Positions 35,625-45,537 of a stretch of 46,655 bases of DNA are shown one piece after another. The stretch's first letter is position 1, and each line of letters starts with the position of its first letter. The DNA is from a virus, in the IMG/VR virus record IMGVR_UViG_3300040781_000154, positions 1 to 46,655 of that record; one strand, given 5' to 3'. The translations under genes were made by a program, and so were the position numbers. The notes under the pieces are model-generated. The model saw nothing but the letters and a program-made list of their open reading frames with translations, was not told the origin of the DNA and did not search any database.

Positions 35625-38600
35625 ATGGCCTTCAAAGAACAGATAGTTGAGCTAGTACTCAGAGCCCGTGATTCGATGTCGAAGGGCACGAACGCGGCGG
35701 CCAAGTCTGTTGAAGAACTCGCCGGAAACGCTGAAGGACTACAAGACAAGCTCAAGGTGCTCGAAGATCAGGGCACCCTAATACGACAATTCACGAATGC
35801 TTCGAAGGCAGTAGACAAAGCTGCCTCCTCGTACGAAAAAGCTCAAGCGCAAACTACCCGCCTCGGGGAAAAGATAGAAGCTACGGCCGGCGTCGCACGA
35901 CGTCAAGCGGTCGAGTTTGAACTCGCTCAGAAAGCTGTCGGCAGCGCCGAGACCGACTACCGTAGAGCGGAAGCTACACTGGCGAGTCTGGCCGATGAGA
36001 TCGCTCGGACTGGTGTCGCTACCGAGGATCAAGCTAAAGAGTTTGAGCGGGCCTCGAAGCTAGTCGATCGAACAGGGACGGCGTACCAAAAAGCCGAACT
36101 GCGTCTCGACGCTCTGTCCGACAAGATGGATCGGACGGCTAACCTCACCGACCGACAAGCGAAAGAGTTCGAAGACGCACAAAAGGCGGTAGCCGCTGCG
36201 GAGCGAGAGTATAAGCGCGCAGAAGGCACCCTGGGAACTCTAGCCAATGAGGCGCAAGCCGCCGGCATCGACATTGGGAACCTAGGCGAAGCGCAAAAAG
36301 AAAATTCGAGAGAGACTGCTAAAGCAGCACGAGCTCTTGAAGACTACAACACAGAACTTGACGACGGCAACACGAAGCTCGGATCATTCCGAGAACGCCT
36401 CAGCAGCGGTGTCGGCGTCTTCGCGGCGTGGGGCGCGGCCGCTGCTGCGGCGGGTGCGGCTCTCGCAGTTGGAACGCTGGCACGATTCACCGCCAGTCAA
36501 GCCGATCTAGCACGACAAACTCTCGCCAGCGCCAATGCGTTCGGCATTTCCGTTGAGGCGCTACAGACGTGGCAGGCGGCGAGCAGACAGGTCGGCATAG
36601 AAGGCGATAAGGTCGCCGACATCATGAAAGACGTTGCCGAGAAAATCGGTGACGCATACCTGACAGGCGGAGGCGAAGCACGCGACGTCATTCAGGGTCT
36701 CGGCCTTGACATCGAAAAGCTGATCAACCTCTCGCCTGACGAGCAGATCCTAGCGATTGCGAGAGAGCTGGACGGCATGCCTAAGGCGGGTCAGATCCAG
36801 ATCCTCGAGGCCTTGGCGAGTGACGCCTCTCTACTCCTGCCGCTGCTGGACAACAATGCCGCTAAACTTCGAGAATTCGGTGAGATAGCCGCGGCACGAA
36901 ATCAGATCTTCACTAAAGAAGAGCTCGAACAGCTCGCCGAGGTCAACAAAACTTTCGGCCGTATCACCGCGCAGGTCTCCACGTTCGCTAAGCGGGTCGC
37001 CATATCTCTAGCGCCTGCCTTTAACGAAGCGGGCGAGGCGATCGACAAAGCGCTGGCCGACACGCCGGAACTGCTCGACAAGATCACCGGCTTCTTGACC
37101 ACACTGGTGACTAAGTTCACAGACTTCGCCACTAACGTTGTCGACGAAGGCAGTGCTGTCCGCAACACGATCACGTCGATCATCGAGACTGCTAAGGGAA
37201 TCGCCAACGTATTCGAGGCGGGCTTCCGAGGCGTGCAGGCTTTTGCGGCCGGCTCTCTCGAGGTCATTGCCCGCACAGCGTTTTCGATTCAGTCTCTGAT
37301 CACTAAGACAACTCGCGGTCTGAATCAAATCGGGATCGCGTCTGACGAATCCGTGCAGGCGGCGGAAGCGCGTCTTGCCAACCTCGGCTTAGTCGTTCAG
37401 GATCTCGAGGCGCAGGCTAACTCGTACAAGCAGCAAATGAAGGATGCCGGCAGTTCCGCTGTCACGGCGTTCGGTGCGGCTTCTGACGCCGCCGAAAACG
37501 CGGCAGCCTCGACTGCGCAAGCTGCGGCGAGCGCGCTGAAGCTAGACACCGCAAGTAAGAAAGTCGACGAGACTATAAAGAAGCAGGCGGTTAACCAGCA
37601 AGAGCTGTCTCGACAAATCATCGCGACTGCCGAAGCTGCAGAAGCCGCATTCGCCGTCTGGCAGCAAGATCCTACTGAAGAGAACCTGCAAAAGTATCAG
37701 GCACTGAAAGCTGCGCTCGCGGAACTTCAAGAGTCTCTCAGGAACACTGATCTTAATCTGCCCGACCCGCCTGACACGTCTGACGTCAAGGACTACGTCG
37801 ACAACCTTAAGAACGCCGGCGATGAGACGCAGAAGGTTGGTCAGGAGTCGGAGCGCACTTACAAGCAAGTCGTCATACTTGGAGAGAAGTCCAAGGAGAC
37901 CGGCGAGCAAATGGAAGAGGCCGGGTCGAAAGGCAGCGCGGCGTTTGCCGTATTATCTGGGGCGATTTCCGGATACCTCCAGCAGATGGCACAGCTTAGT
38001 GTTCAGGCTCGAGACCAGTTCATCTCGTTCGCCTCTGGGACTAAGGTCGCGACCGCTTCAACTGACGAGCTGACAAGCCGGATCGGAGAGCTGGACACTA
38101 GGCTGCAAGAGCTGCGGTTCAATAACCTGCGAACTGTGGACGCGACCGGCCTTCAAGGTGTGCTCAACAAACTCGGCACGAGTGCAGCGCTTGTCGAGAA
38201 GCAGTTCCTACAGCAAAAGCTGGCGCTACGGGATTTGGGTACGGCGTACGACGAAGGTCGAATCAAGACAGTCAACTTCATCAGCTCGACAGAAAACGCG
38301 CTCAGATCGGCGACGCTACTCGATGAGCAGACGCTTTCGCAATTCCGAGGAGCGATCGATCAAGCTCGTGCAGCCATGGAGTCGTTGCGTGATGAGACGC
38401 AAGGTACGGTCAGCACATTGCAAGACGAGTTGGATCGGCTACAGGGAAACACCGCTGCGATCGAAGAGCGCCGATTCCAAGAGCAGATTCGCGATCTACA
38501 AGATCGGCTTGAGCTCGCACAGAGAACAGGCGACGCTGAATCTATAGCGAATGCGAAAGAAGCGCTCGCTCTGGCGCAACAGATCAAGAGCGTGAAAGAC

Positions 38601-38831
38601 GAAGAGATCAGAGCGGCTCAAGCAGAACGGGCGGCTCAGCAACGCGATCGCCAAGTGCAGAGTCAGTCAAGAACAACGACGACGAGCTCTCCGACACGCG
38701 ATGGCGGTACGGTCACCCTCAACCTCCAGTCTGGCGGGCAGCCTGTCGGCACGCTTTCAGGGGTCGACGCAGGTGAAGCCCAACAGTTGCTCGATGCGCT
38801 TCAGCGTGCCGGGCTCAGCGTAGCAGGATAA
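35625..38831 (+). CDS. Tail tape measure protein (1068 aa)
   Basis: 1068 residues. Residues 20-245 are coiled coil with a repeat of about 45-50 residues seen roughly three times (RRQAVEFELAQKAVGSAETD, EDQAKEFERASKLVDRTGTA, DRQAKEFEDAQKAVAAAERE). A Gly/Ala-rich hydrophobic segment follows (FAAWGAAAAAAGAALAVGTL, approx. 265-284), then a helical middle, further coiled coil at 930-1010 and a Ser/Thr/Gly-rich C-terminus. It sets tail length; at about 0.15 nm per residue the tail would be near 160 nm. No chaperone genes with a frameshift lie before it. Confidence 0.95.
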   Translation: MAFKEQIVELVLRARDSMSKGTNAAAKSVEELAGNAEGLQDKLKVLEDQGTLIRQFTNASKAVDKAASSYEKAQAQTTRLGEKIEATAGVARRQAVEFELAQKAVGSAETDYRRAEATLASLADEIARTGVATEDQAKEFERASKLVDRTGTAYQKAELRLDALSDKMDRTANLTDRQAKEFEDAQKAVAAAEREYKRAEGTLGTLANEAQAAGIDIGNLGEAQKENSRETAKAARALEDYNTELDDGNTKLGSFRERLSSGVGVFAAWGAAAAAAGAALAVGTLARFTASQADLARQTLASANAFGISVEALQTWQAASRQVGIEGDKVADIMKDVAEKIGDAYLTGGGEARDVIQGLGLDIEKLINLSPDEQILAIARELDGMPKAGQIQILEALASDASLLLPLLDNNAAKLREFGEIAAARNQIFTKEELEQLAEVNKTFGRITAQVSTFAKRVAISLAPAFNEAGEAIDKALADTPELLDKITGFLTTLVTKFTDFATNVVDEGSAVRNTITSIIETAKGIANVFEAGFRGVQAFAAGSLEVIARTAFSIQSLITKTTRGLNQIGIASDESVQAAEARLANLGLVVQDLEAQANSYKQQMKDAGSSAVTAFGAASDAAENAAASTAQAAASALKLDTASKKVDETIKKQAVNQQELSRQIIATAEAAEAAFAVWQQDPTEENLQKYQALKAALAELQESLRNTDLNLPDPPDTSDVKDYVDNLKNAGDETQKVGQESERTYKQVVILGEKSKETGEQMEEAGSKGSAAFAVLSGAISGYLQQMAQLSVQARDQFISFASGTKVATASTDELTSRIGELDTRLQELRFNNLRTVDATGLQGVLNKLGTSAALVEKQFLQQKLALRDLGTAYDEGRIKTVNFISSTENALRSATLLDEQTLSQFRGAIDQARAAMESLRDETQGTVSTLQDELDRLQGNTAAIEERRFQEQIRDLQDRLELAQRTGDAESIANAKEALALAQQIKSVKDEEIRAAQAERAAQQRDRQVQSQSRTTTTSSPTRDGGTVTLNLQSGGQPVGTLSGVDAGEAQQLLDALQRAGLSVAG

Positions 38832-38835
38832 GAAA

Positions 38836-39234
38836 ATGACAGTATCGATCGACGGCATCTTACTCCCCGAAGATATTCAGTGGATAGACGAGTTCACCGG
38901 CTTTGGCGTTGGGCAGGTCATTACGCCTACCCTGACAGGCGCCCTGTTGGTCGAGGAGACGACTCAGCCGGCAGGACGACAGATCACCCTAGCCACCGGA
39001 CCGGATGTGTGGGTGCGCAAGTCTGTGGTCCTCCAGCTGGAGACTCTTGTCGCTGCGCCTCTGGCTTCTGACACGTCGCTGCCCTTAGTCTGGGGCGATG
39101 GGCGAACTTTCGATGTCGTGTTCGATCGCAGTCGAGGTCCGGGTATGCGAGCCGTTGAGATGAAGCGGCTGGCCGCCGGGGTACAGACCAATGACCACTG
39201 GTATACAATTGAGCTCAATCTTTTAACCGTATAA
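38836..39234 (+). CDS. Tail assembly-type protein (132 aa)
   Basis: 132 residues after GGATAAGAAA. Mostly beta: MTVSIDGILLPEDIQWIDEF, then QITLATGPDVWVRKSVVLQL and FDVVFDRSRGPGMRAVEMKR. Small proteins of this type follow the tape measure in some siphophages and probably form part of the distal tail. No specific family was recognised. It has 4-bp and 16-bp gaps to its neighbours. Confidence 0.78.
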   Translation: MTVSIDGILLPEDIQWIDEFTGFGVGQVITPTLTGALLVEETTQPAGRQITLATGPDVWVRKSVVLQLETLVAAPLASDTSLPLVWGDGRTFDVVFDRSRGPGMRAVEMKRLAAGVQTNDHWYTIELNLLTV

Positions 39235-39250
39235 AACGGGGCACTTATTC

Positions 39251-42200
39251 ATGGCAATCAATCCCGAAGATGTAAAGCTGTACGAGAGCCAAGTGCTCAG
39301 CGATGAAGACGATGGCGGTGGGCGCGCGACCGGTGTCGAGATCATCGACGGCCAGATCAATAACCTCTTCCCTGACATATCGCGACTTGACAGAACGCTA
39401 GGCGACGTCGCGCTGCGTAAAGCGTTTCTCGGTATCGCGACCAACAACCAAGACGTCTACCTCGGCGCGCACGCCATCATCGTCGAGCCGCCGGCAGACC
39501 CCAACGTCAGCGTCGTCATGTTCGACGCCGGCAGCGAGAGCGACGAGCGCATTGACGCGCAGAACCGAGTTGAGAGTTACGTGGTGCGAGGTTCACTTGC
39601 GCAATGGGATCTTTTAGGCAACCAGTTCGAAGGACAGCGGACTCTTGTCGGCTTCCAGCGAGAAGAGCAGCCGATCCCTGAAGTCGGTGACGTGTTCTTG
39701 CTCGATGACGTTGACGCGGGCAACATTCAGTACGTTCGCATCACCGAAGTAGAGACTAATGTCCAAGAGTTCAGCGTAATTCTAGGCAACTCTTCGGTCG
39801 TCAACTTCATTCGACGTCGCCTTGATCTTGGGATTAGCGCGCCGCTGCGGTTCACATTCCCTGGGGGCGAAGTTTATCCTGACGGCCCGCTAGGTTATCA
39901 CGCCGACGTGAACGGGACTGAGGTCGCAGACGCGGCCCGATACTGGGGCGTCACTAAATCAGATGCTGAGATTGCTCCCGGGGACTTGACGATACGGGCG
40001 AAAAGCATATACGCTAACCTCGTGCCGAGCGCGCAAGCGGAAGCGCCAATCGTCGATGCTAGCTTTTTTCAGGAGCCTACGGATGTGAGAGCGGCTGCTG
40101 CAGCGAACTTGACCGCAGCCGTGTCGTTTTCTTACGTGACTTCGACGTCTGTCTTGGGGTACCTCATTCGACCTGCTGTGAGAGGGAGCGTGTCGATCTC
40201 ACTTTCGGGTAGTAACTATTCGGACCGAGGCGATGGCGTTTTGGAAAGAATAAGCGGCGCCGCCCCGTTTGCCGAACTCACGATAGACTACACTACAGGA
40301 AACATCGAGGGCGTTCGCACAAGCGGAACTGCGACTGTCGCGTCTGTCATAACAGGCACCGCGACGTACCGCCCCGGCGTCCCATTTTCTGGACTGCGTC
40401 TGTCTTCCGCCACGCCTATCGACATCAACAATCGAGGCTTCAACTACATCGAGACTTTCCCTGCCAGTAAGCCTCGCCCTGGATCTTTGCTGATCAGCTA
40501 TCGCGCACTCGGCAAGTGGTACACTGTACGAGATCGCGGAAACGGTGTGCTCGAAGGATTCGGTAGTGGCGCTATCAATTTTACGACGGGCACGTACAAC
40601 GTAACTCTGGACGCACTTCCCGACGTCGGCAGCACGATCATCGTGGAGTATGTCGCGGACTACGCCGATCAAGTCAGCGAGCGAAGCGGGTCTGTTTCGA
40701 AGAACGGATCGATTACAATTCAGGCGACTGCGGCCGAAGGGATGGACCCCGGCAGCGTTGTGGTCACGTACACCGCAGGCGGTATCGCCAAAACTCTGAA
40801 CGACGTCGCTAACGTAGGCGAACTTGCCGGCGATGGCACCGGCACAGTGGACTACGCTGCGGGCACAGTTACGTTCGAGCCGAGCATAACGCCTGACGAC
40901 GCGACTAACGTTACGCTTGATTACGATAAGCTAGGGTCGAACACCTACATTGACGCGGCCCCTACAATTTCGGCGGGAGTCGCTAACGGCACGATTCCGG
41001 GCGGGCCTTTTGTGCCCGGCACGATTGTTGCGCGATTTCTGTACAGACTCACCCGGGCGGGCTCAGTAGGAAACTCAACGTTTCTTGAGCGTGAAATCCA
41101 AGACGACGGGGCGGGCGGTTGGAAAGGTGGTTGGACTGGCACCATCGATTACACTACCGGCGCATACTCGCTAGGCATCAACACATTGTACACGAGAAAC
41201 GGAATCAGAGTGAGCTCGTATTGGGACGCCACGAACAGGGTCAACGTTCGGACAGAAACTCCGTACTCATTCTCTTCAGAGACTGAGCTTTCAGGGCCGA
41301 TCAATTTTGACTTTACGCCTGCTTCGGCGAGCGCTGTGTCGGGAAGCGATTCGCAACCCGTCACAAGCATCGCCTTTGACTTGTTCGATGATTTTGAATC
41401 GCTTATCCCGGGGGGTCTGCTTTTCGACTTTAATGGCAGCCGATACTTCGATCGCGACGGAATACTTTACACAAACTTCGTAAGTCAGACGGGAGCGGCC
41501 AGCGCTGTAGGCACTGTCAATTATAGTGACGGCACGATCAGTCTAGATACTTGGCCGGATAACGCTGTCCCTGGATTGACTATCGTCGCAGCGGCGACAA
41601 CGACAGCTGAGATTATCGCATCGAACGTCGCGTTTAGAACTGGAGGCGCGCCGCTCAGGCCTCAAAGCTTGTTGATCACCGTCACCGATGAAGAAGGCAA
41701 CATCATTAACGAGACCGCTGCTCTCGATGGAACCATTACGGGCGCTGCAGTTACCGGGACGGTGAACGTAGAGACGGGCGTCGTAGATCTTCAGTTCACG
41801 GATGGCGTTGACGAGATATACGTGTATCCGGAGACGGGCCGCTACAGCGCAGTCGTTGTCAGCTTCTTGCCGCTAGACGCTGAGATTATCGGTCTAGATC
41901 CCGTGCGACTGCCAAGCGACGGTCGGGTTCCCGTATTTCGTGAAGGCGACGTCATCGTGTTGAGCCACACTATCGAGACTAACATCGGTACCCCGGTGGC
42001 TGACGACGTCGAAACTCTTTCGCGTACTAATCAAGCGGCGATTGAAGTAGTCGACTCAGCGGGAGTTCTGCTGGATCCGGCGATGTACACGGTAGACAAG
42101 GACGCGGGTACAGTTACATTCGCTAACCCGCTCACCCTTCAGGCCGAGAACCTCGCCGTGCTCACGCCGCCTATGATCATCAAAGATCGTATCGAACACA

Positions 42201-42763
42201 TGAGCGTAGTCAATGACGTACAGATTAGCGGCGAGCTTTCATTTATCGCGCCCGTCGCGCATACGTTTCCCGCCGACGACACTATAATCAGTAGCGCTAA
42301 AGTTTGGGGCGACATCAACTCTCGCGCCTTCGACTTCTTCACGCAGCGCACTTGGAACAGCGGCGCGCCTAACTGGACAGGCGATCGAATCGGTGACGAC
42401 ACCACGGCGAACTATAACATCGTCGACAACCCTCTGGAGATTGCCAACGACGGAGCCATCACAGAGAAGTGGGCTATCGTGTTCACAAGCGCGACGACCT
42501 TCAACGTAGTTGGAGAGACTCTGGGTATTATCGCCACAGGCAGCACAGGGGTCGACCTCGCTCCTACCAACCCGAACACGGGCACGCCGTACTTCGTAAT
42601 GCGTAATGCAGGTTGGGGATCTGGATGGGCTTCGGGCAACGCCGTGCGATTCAATACAGAAGGCTGTCTCGCCCCTGTGTGGTTGTGCAGAACTGTGTTG
42701 TCGGGAGGCGCGACTGAGGACGATGATCAGTTCGTGCTCCAAGTGAGAGGAGATGCTGACTGA
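39251..42763 (+). CDS. Large distal-tail protein with repeated beta modules (1170 aa)
   Basis: N-terminal 200 residues look conserved among siphophage tail proteins I recall (KLYESQVLSDEDDGGGRATG, INNLFPDISRLDRTLGDVAL, then LGAHAIIVEPPADPNVSVVM). From about residue 300 onward short beta modules repeat: FAELTIDYTTGNIEG, GAINFTTGTYNVTL, GTVDYAAGTVTFEP, GTIDYTTGAYSLG, GTVNYSDGTISLD, GTVNVETGVVDLQ and DKDAGTVTFANP. They look like Ig-like or beta-sandwich units. The role is baseplate or side structure of the tail end. Its stop overlaps the next ATG (TGATG). Confidence 0.85.
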   Translation: MAINPEDVKLYESQVLSDEDDGGGRATGVEIIDGQINNLFPDISRLDRTLGDVALRKAFLGIATNNQDVYLGAHAIIVEPPADPNVSVVMFDAGSESDERIDAQNRVESYVVRGSLAQWDLLGNQFEGQRTLVGFQREEQPIPEVGDVFLLDDVDAGNIQYVRITEVETNVQEFSVILGNSSVVNFIRRRLDLGISAPLRFTFPGGEVYPDGPLGYHADVNGTEVADAARYWGVTKSDAEIAPGDLTIRAKSIYANLVPSAQAEAPIVDASFFQEPTDVRAAAAANLTAAVSFSYVTSTSVLGYLIRPAVRGSVSISLSGSNYSDRGDGVLERISGAAPFAELTIDYTTGNIEGVRTSGTATVASVITGTATYRPGVPFSGLRLSSATPIDINNRGFNYIETFPASKPRPGSLLISYRALGKWYTVRDRGNGVLEGFGSGAINFTTGTYNVTLDALPDVGSTIIVEYVADYADQVSERSGSVSKNGSITIQATAAEGMDPGSVVVTYTAGGIAKTLNDVANVGELAGDGTGTVDYAAGTVTFEPSITPDDATNVTLDYDKLGSNTYIDAAPTISAGVANGTIPGGPFVPGTIVARFLYRLTRAGSVGNSTFLEREIQDDGAGGWKGGWTGTIDYTTGAYSLGINTLYTRNGIRVSSYWDATNRVNVRTETPYSFSSETELSGPINFDFTPASASAVSGSDSQPVTSIAFDLFDDFESLIPGGLLFDFNGSRYFDRDGILYTNFVSQTGAASAVGTVNYSDGTISLDTWPDNAVPGLTIVAAATTTAEIIASNVAFRTGGAPLRPQSLLITVTDEEGNIINETAALDGTITGAAVTGTVNVETGVVDLQFTDGVDEIYVYPETGRYSAVVVSFLPLDAEIIGLDPVRLPSDGRVPVFREGDVIVLSHTIETNIGTPVADDVETLSRTNQAAIEVVDSAGVLLDPAMYTVDKDAGTVTFANPLTLQAENLAVLTPPMIIKDRIEHMSVVNDVQISGELSFIAPVAHTFPADDTIISSAKVWGDINSRAFDFFTQRTWNSGAPNWTGDRIGDDTTANYNIVDNPLEIANDGAITEKWAIVFTSATTFNVVGETLGIIATGSTGVDLAPTNPNTGTPYFVMRNAGWGSGWASGNAVRFNTEGCLAPVWLCRTVLSGGATEDDDQFVLQVRGDAD

Positions 42764-45528
42764 TGTATGATCTCGACTACGATCCTCACTGGGACAACGT
42801 AGACTTTTACCTGCCTGTAAAATCGGAGTCGCCTGCTCTGGAGGTTTTTCGAGGCATCGCCGATAGTGATTGGGTCCCTACCACAGCGACGCTCACGGTT
42901 AGCACCTCCTTCCCTGGCGGCGCGGATCGAAGCCTTGCTGGCGCGGGCGACACGGCTGCGAGGGTTAATACGTACGTTCGCAATGACGAGCTAGAGCTCA
43001 GCGGCGAATGGACTGTCGAGTGGCACGCCCGCTCGCCCACCACCCGGACAAACTGGCTGGAATTTTTTAGTGCTGCTAACGCCAGAGTCGGCACCAGCTT
43101 TATGCGAGAGTTCGGCCCAGGAGCAACGCTGATCGCTTTCGGCGGTTCAGTAAATGGCGCCGGCGCATGGCTTGCAGGGCAAGGAGCGCCTCAGCATATT
43201 CTTTGTCAGCTTCGGGTCGACGGAGCGACGACTTACCTTGAAGCCTTTGTGGACGGCGTCCGACGATTTCAGGTTATAGACCCGGACCCGGCGAGCCAAG
43301 GGTTCACGGGCTTCATAAAGACCATGCATATCGGGCAGGCGTTCCCTGGTGCAACGCGCTGGCTTGCCGGCGTCATGGACAACATCCGGATCACGAAGGA
43401 CGTTGCTCGCGCTGTTGGCGGCGCGGATTTCACGCCGCCAATTATCGGCAGCACCTACCCTACTGTCGGGCCTCCGGATTTTACCAGCGGTCTAGTCAGC
43501 GGAGTCGTTAACGTCAACGGGTCGCCCGCCATCCGCGAGTTGATAGCGATTACTTGGGCGAAACAGACATACGTCGAAGACGGGAACACGGTCGTACAGC
43601 GTAGAATAGTCGGTTCGACAATCAGCGACGAGTTCGGCGCGTACGAAATAAACACCGGAACTTTTATCGAAGAAGTCATCATTCTTGCTCTGGAAAATTA
43701 CGGGCAGGTATGGCAACCTAATCGCGCGCTAGAAGTCGGTGACCGAATTAGACCGACCCAGCCGAACCAGAACGGCTACGTCTACGAGGTTACGCTCGCC
43801 GGCTCGAGCGGTACAGAAGAGCCTACGTGGATCGTGCCTACTGAATCTGTCAACACGCAGACGATCGGAGCGTGCACGGCGCTTGCGCTACCGCTCTACT
43901 GGTCAGTTGCGCACGCTCCTGTCGTCCCGGAACCGCAGGGCGCTCTACCGTGGGCGCCGACTGACGCGCCGCTCATACAGCTGATCGATCCGAGCGATGA
44001 AGAAGCAGGGCACACGTTGGTCGGCGTGAACTACAGCGTCATGGTAGACACCAGCGGCAACGGCAGGAACTTTATCCAGAACACCGACACGCTTCGCCCT
44101 CAGAGGTTGCCCGACTGGATCGGCGCCAACGTCGGAATGACATTTACGACTCGCCGCTGGATGGACGCGCCATTTCCGGACAACACCGCGGACTTTGCGA
44201 TTGTCCTGCTCTTAAAGCGTGACGCTGTGACGATAAACGGAGCGGGCAATCTAAGCATCTACAACGCTATCGCGTCAGCGAGTTCGGTTGAAGCGTCACG
44301 CTACACGCAGGCGGCCTACAACGGCACGGCGTTTTTCAGCTCGCCTAACATTGGGGGCGCGAGTCTTACCGGGCCCGCAGTCGATAGTGATCCGCATATT
44401 GTGGTTCACCGAGTCAGGATGGGAGGAACGAGCGAATACCGGCACGACGGTGCCTTGGTAGACAGCGCCGATACTTCTGCGCAGGTTCCTGTCAATGGAG
44501 TGACAAATCGGATCGGGCAGCACCGTTGGGGCAATGACGCCTTTTTCATGATCGGCACGATCGGATTTTACGCGATCATGCAAGCGCCGTCGGAGTTAGA
44601 CGTACAAAGAATGGAAGGCTACCTCGCTCACCGATTTGATCTGACCGCTGTGCTTCCTGTCGATCATCCGTTCAAGATCAACCCGCCGACCAATGCGGCT
44701 CCGGCCTTGTGGACGCCAGAGCAGCTTACCGATCTCGCAGTCTGGCTTGACGCAAGCGACGAAACTACGGTCACTCAGGCAGCAGGCGTGGTCAGTCAGT
44801 GGAACGACAAATCGGCAAATCTGTTTACATTCCAGAATCCGACCGCGCCTAGCGCGCCGAGCGTCGGGGCTTTGCTCAATGGTAACCCCGTCATCGACTT
44901 TGACGGCACTGACGATGTTCTAGTGTCTCAGCAGGCGGCGGCGCAATTCGCGTTCTTAAACGAGTTAACTCCCGTACATCTCTTTTGTGTGTTCAAGCCC
45001 GGCAACGGCGCCGATGTGAATGCGCTTATGGGCATAGTCAACACGGGTCGGAACTCTTCGGCTACCAGAGGGTATAGCTTCAACTTCGATGATCGAGCCG
45101 CGCAGTCGCGAAACAACGCGATCCTTTCGTTTATCTCGGGCGGTCCTGGACCGACAGCACCGATTGACGCGACATTCCTCGACACGGCGCCTGCTAATAC
45201 TTACACTCTAGCGGCCGTGCGGACCGACGTTGACGCAGTCGCGGCGCAGAGAAGTAGTCTATGGGTGAACGGTGAGGCGACAGCTCGGCAGACTAACGCC
45301 AAGACCGAGACGATGACCCTAGGCAATCCTGTGCATCCGCTTACGCTGGGGGCAATGGGCGATCTTTCTTTCTTCTTCGAAGGACAGATAGCCGAAATCA
45401 TCATTGTCGATGGAGACCTTACCGACGCCGAGCGGAATCGCGTCGAAGGATACCTCGCTTGGAAGTGGGGGCAACAAGCGAACCTCCCCGTGTCGCACCC
45501 GCACGCCGACGCTGCGCCGACAGTCTAG
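42763..45528 (+). CDS. Tail fibre/receptor-binding protein with lectin-like domains (921 aa)
   Basis: 921 residues. At least three concanavalin/LamG-like beta-jelly-roll parts: residues 30-220 (SGEWTVEWHARSPTTRTNWL, VDGVRRFQVIDPDP, ATRWLAGVMDNIRITKDVA), residues 400-620 (FAIVLLLKRDAVTINGAGNL, MIGTIGFYAIMQAPSELDVQ) and residues 640-915 (LTDLAVWLDASDETTVTQAA, GNPVIDFDGTDDVLVS, EGQIAEIIIVDGDL). Both later parts end with a RMEGYLAHRF / RVEGYLAWKW helix. Such domains bind glycans, so this is the best candidate host-recognition protein. Confidence 0.85.
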   Translation: MYDLDYDPHWDNVDFYLPVKSESPALEVFRGIADSDWVPTTATLTVSTSFPGGADRSLAGAGDTAARVNTYVRNDELELSGEWTVEWHARSPTTRTNWLEFFSAANARVGTSFMREFGPGATLIAFGGSVNGAGAWLAGQGAPQHILCQLRVDGATTYLEAFVDGVRRFQVIDPDPASQGFTGFIKTMHIGQAFPGATRWLAGVMDNIRITKDVARAVGGADFTPPIIGSTYPTVGPPDFTSGLVSGVVNVNGSPAIRELIAITWAKQTYVEDGNTVVQRRIVGSTISDEFGAYEINTGTFIEEVIILALENYGQVWQPNRALEVGDRIRPTQPNQNGYVYEVTLAGSSGTEEPTWIVPTESVNTQTIGACTALALPLYWSVAHAPVVPEPQGALPWAPTDAPLIQLIDPSDEEAGHTLVGVNYSVMVDTSGNGRNFIQNTDTLRPQRLPDWIGANVGMTFTTRRWMDAPFPDNTADFAIVLLLKRDAVTINGAGNLSIYNAIASASSVEASRYTQAAYNGTAFFSSPNIGGASLTGPAVDSDPHIVVHRVRMGGTSEYRHDGALVDSADTSAQVPVNGVTNRIGQHRWGNDAFFMIGTIGFYAIMQAPSELDVQRMEGYLAHRFDLTAVLPVDHPFKINPPTNAAPALWTPEQLTDLAVWLDASDETTVTQAAGVVSQWNDKSANLFTFQNPTAPSAPSVGALLNGNPVIDFDGTDDVLVSQQAAAQFAFLNELTPVHLFCVFKPGNGADVNALMGIVNTGRNSSATRGYSFNFDDRAAQSRNNAILSFISGGPGPTAPIDATFLDTAPANTYTLAAVRTDVDAVAAQRSSLWVNGEATARQTNAKTETMTLGNPVHPLTLGAMGDLSFFFEGQIAEIIIVDGDLTDAERNRVEGYLAWKWGQQANLPVSHPHADAAPTV

Positions 45529-45537
45529 GCCTAAACC

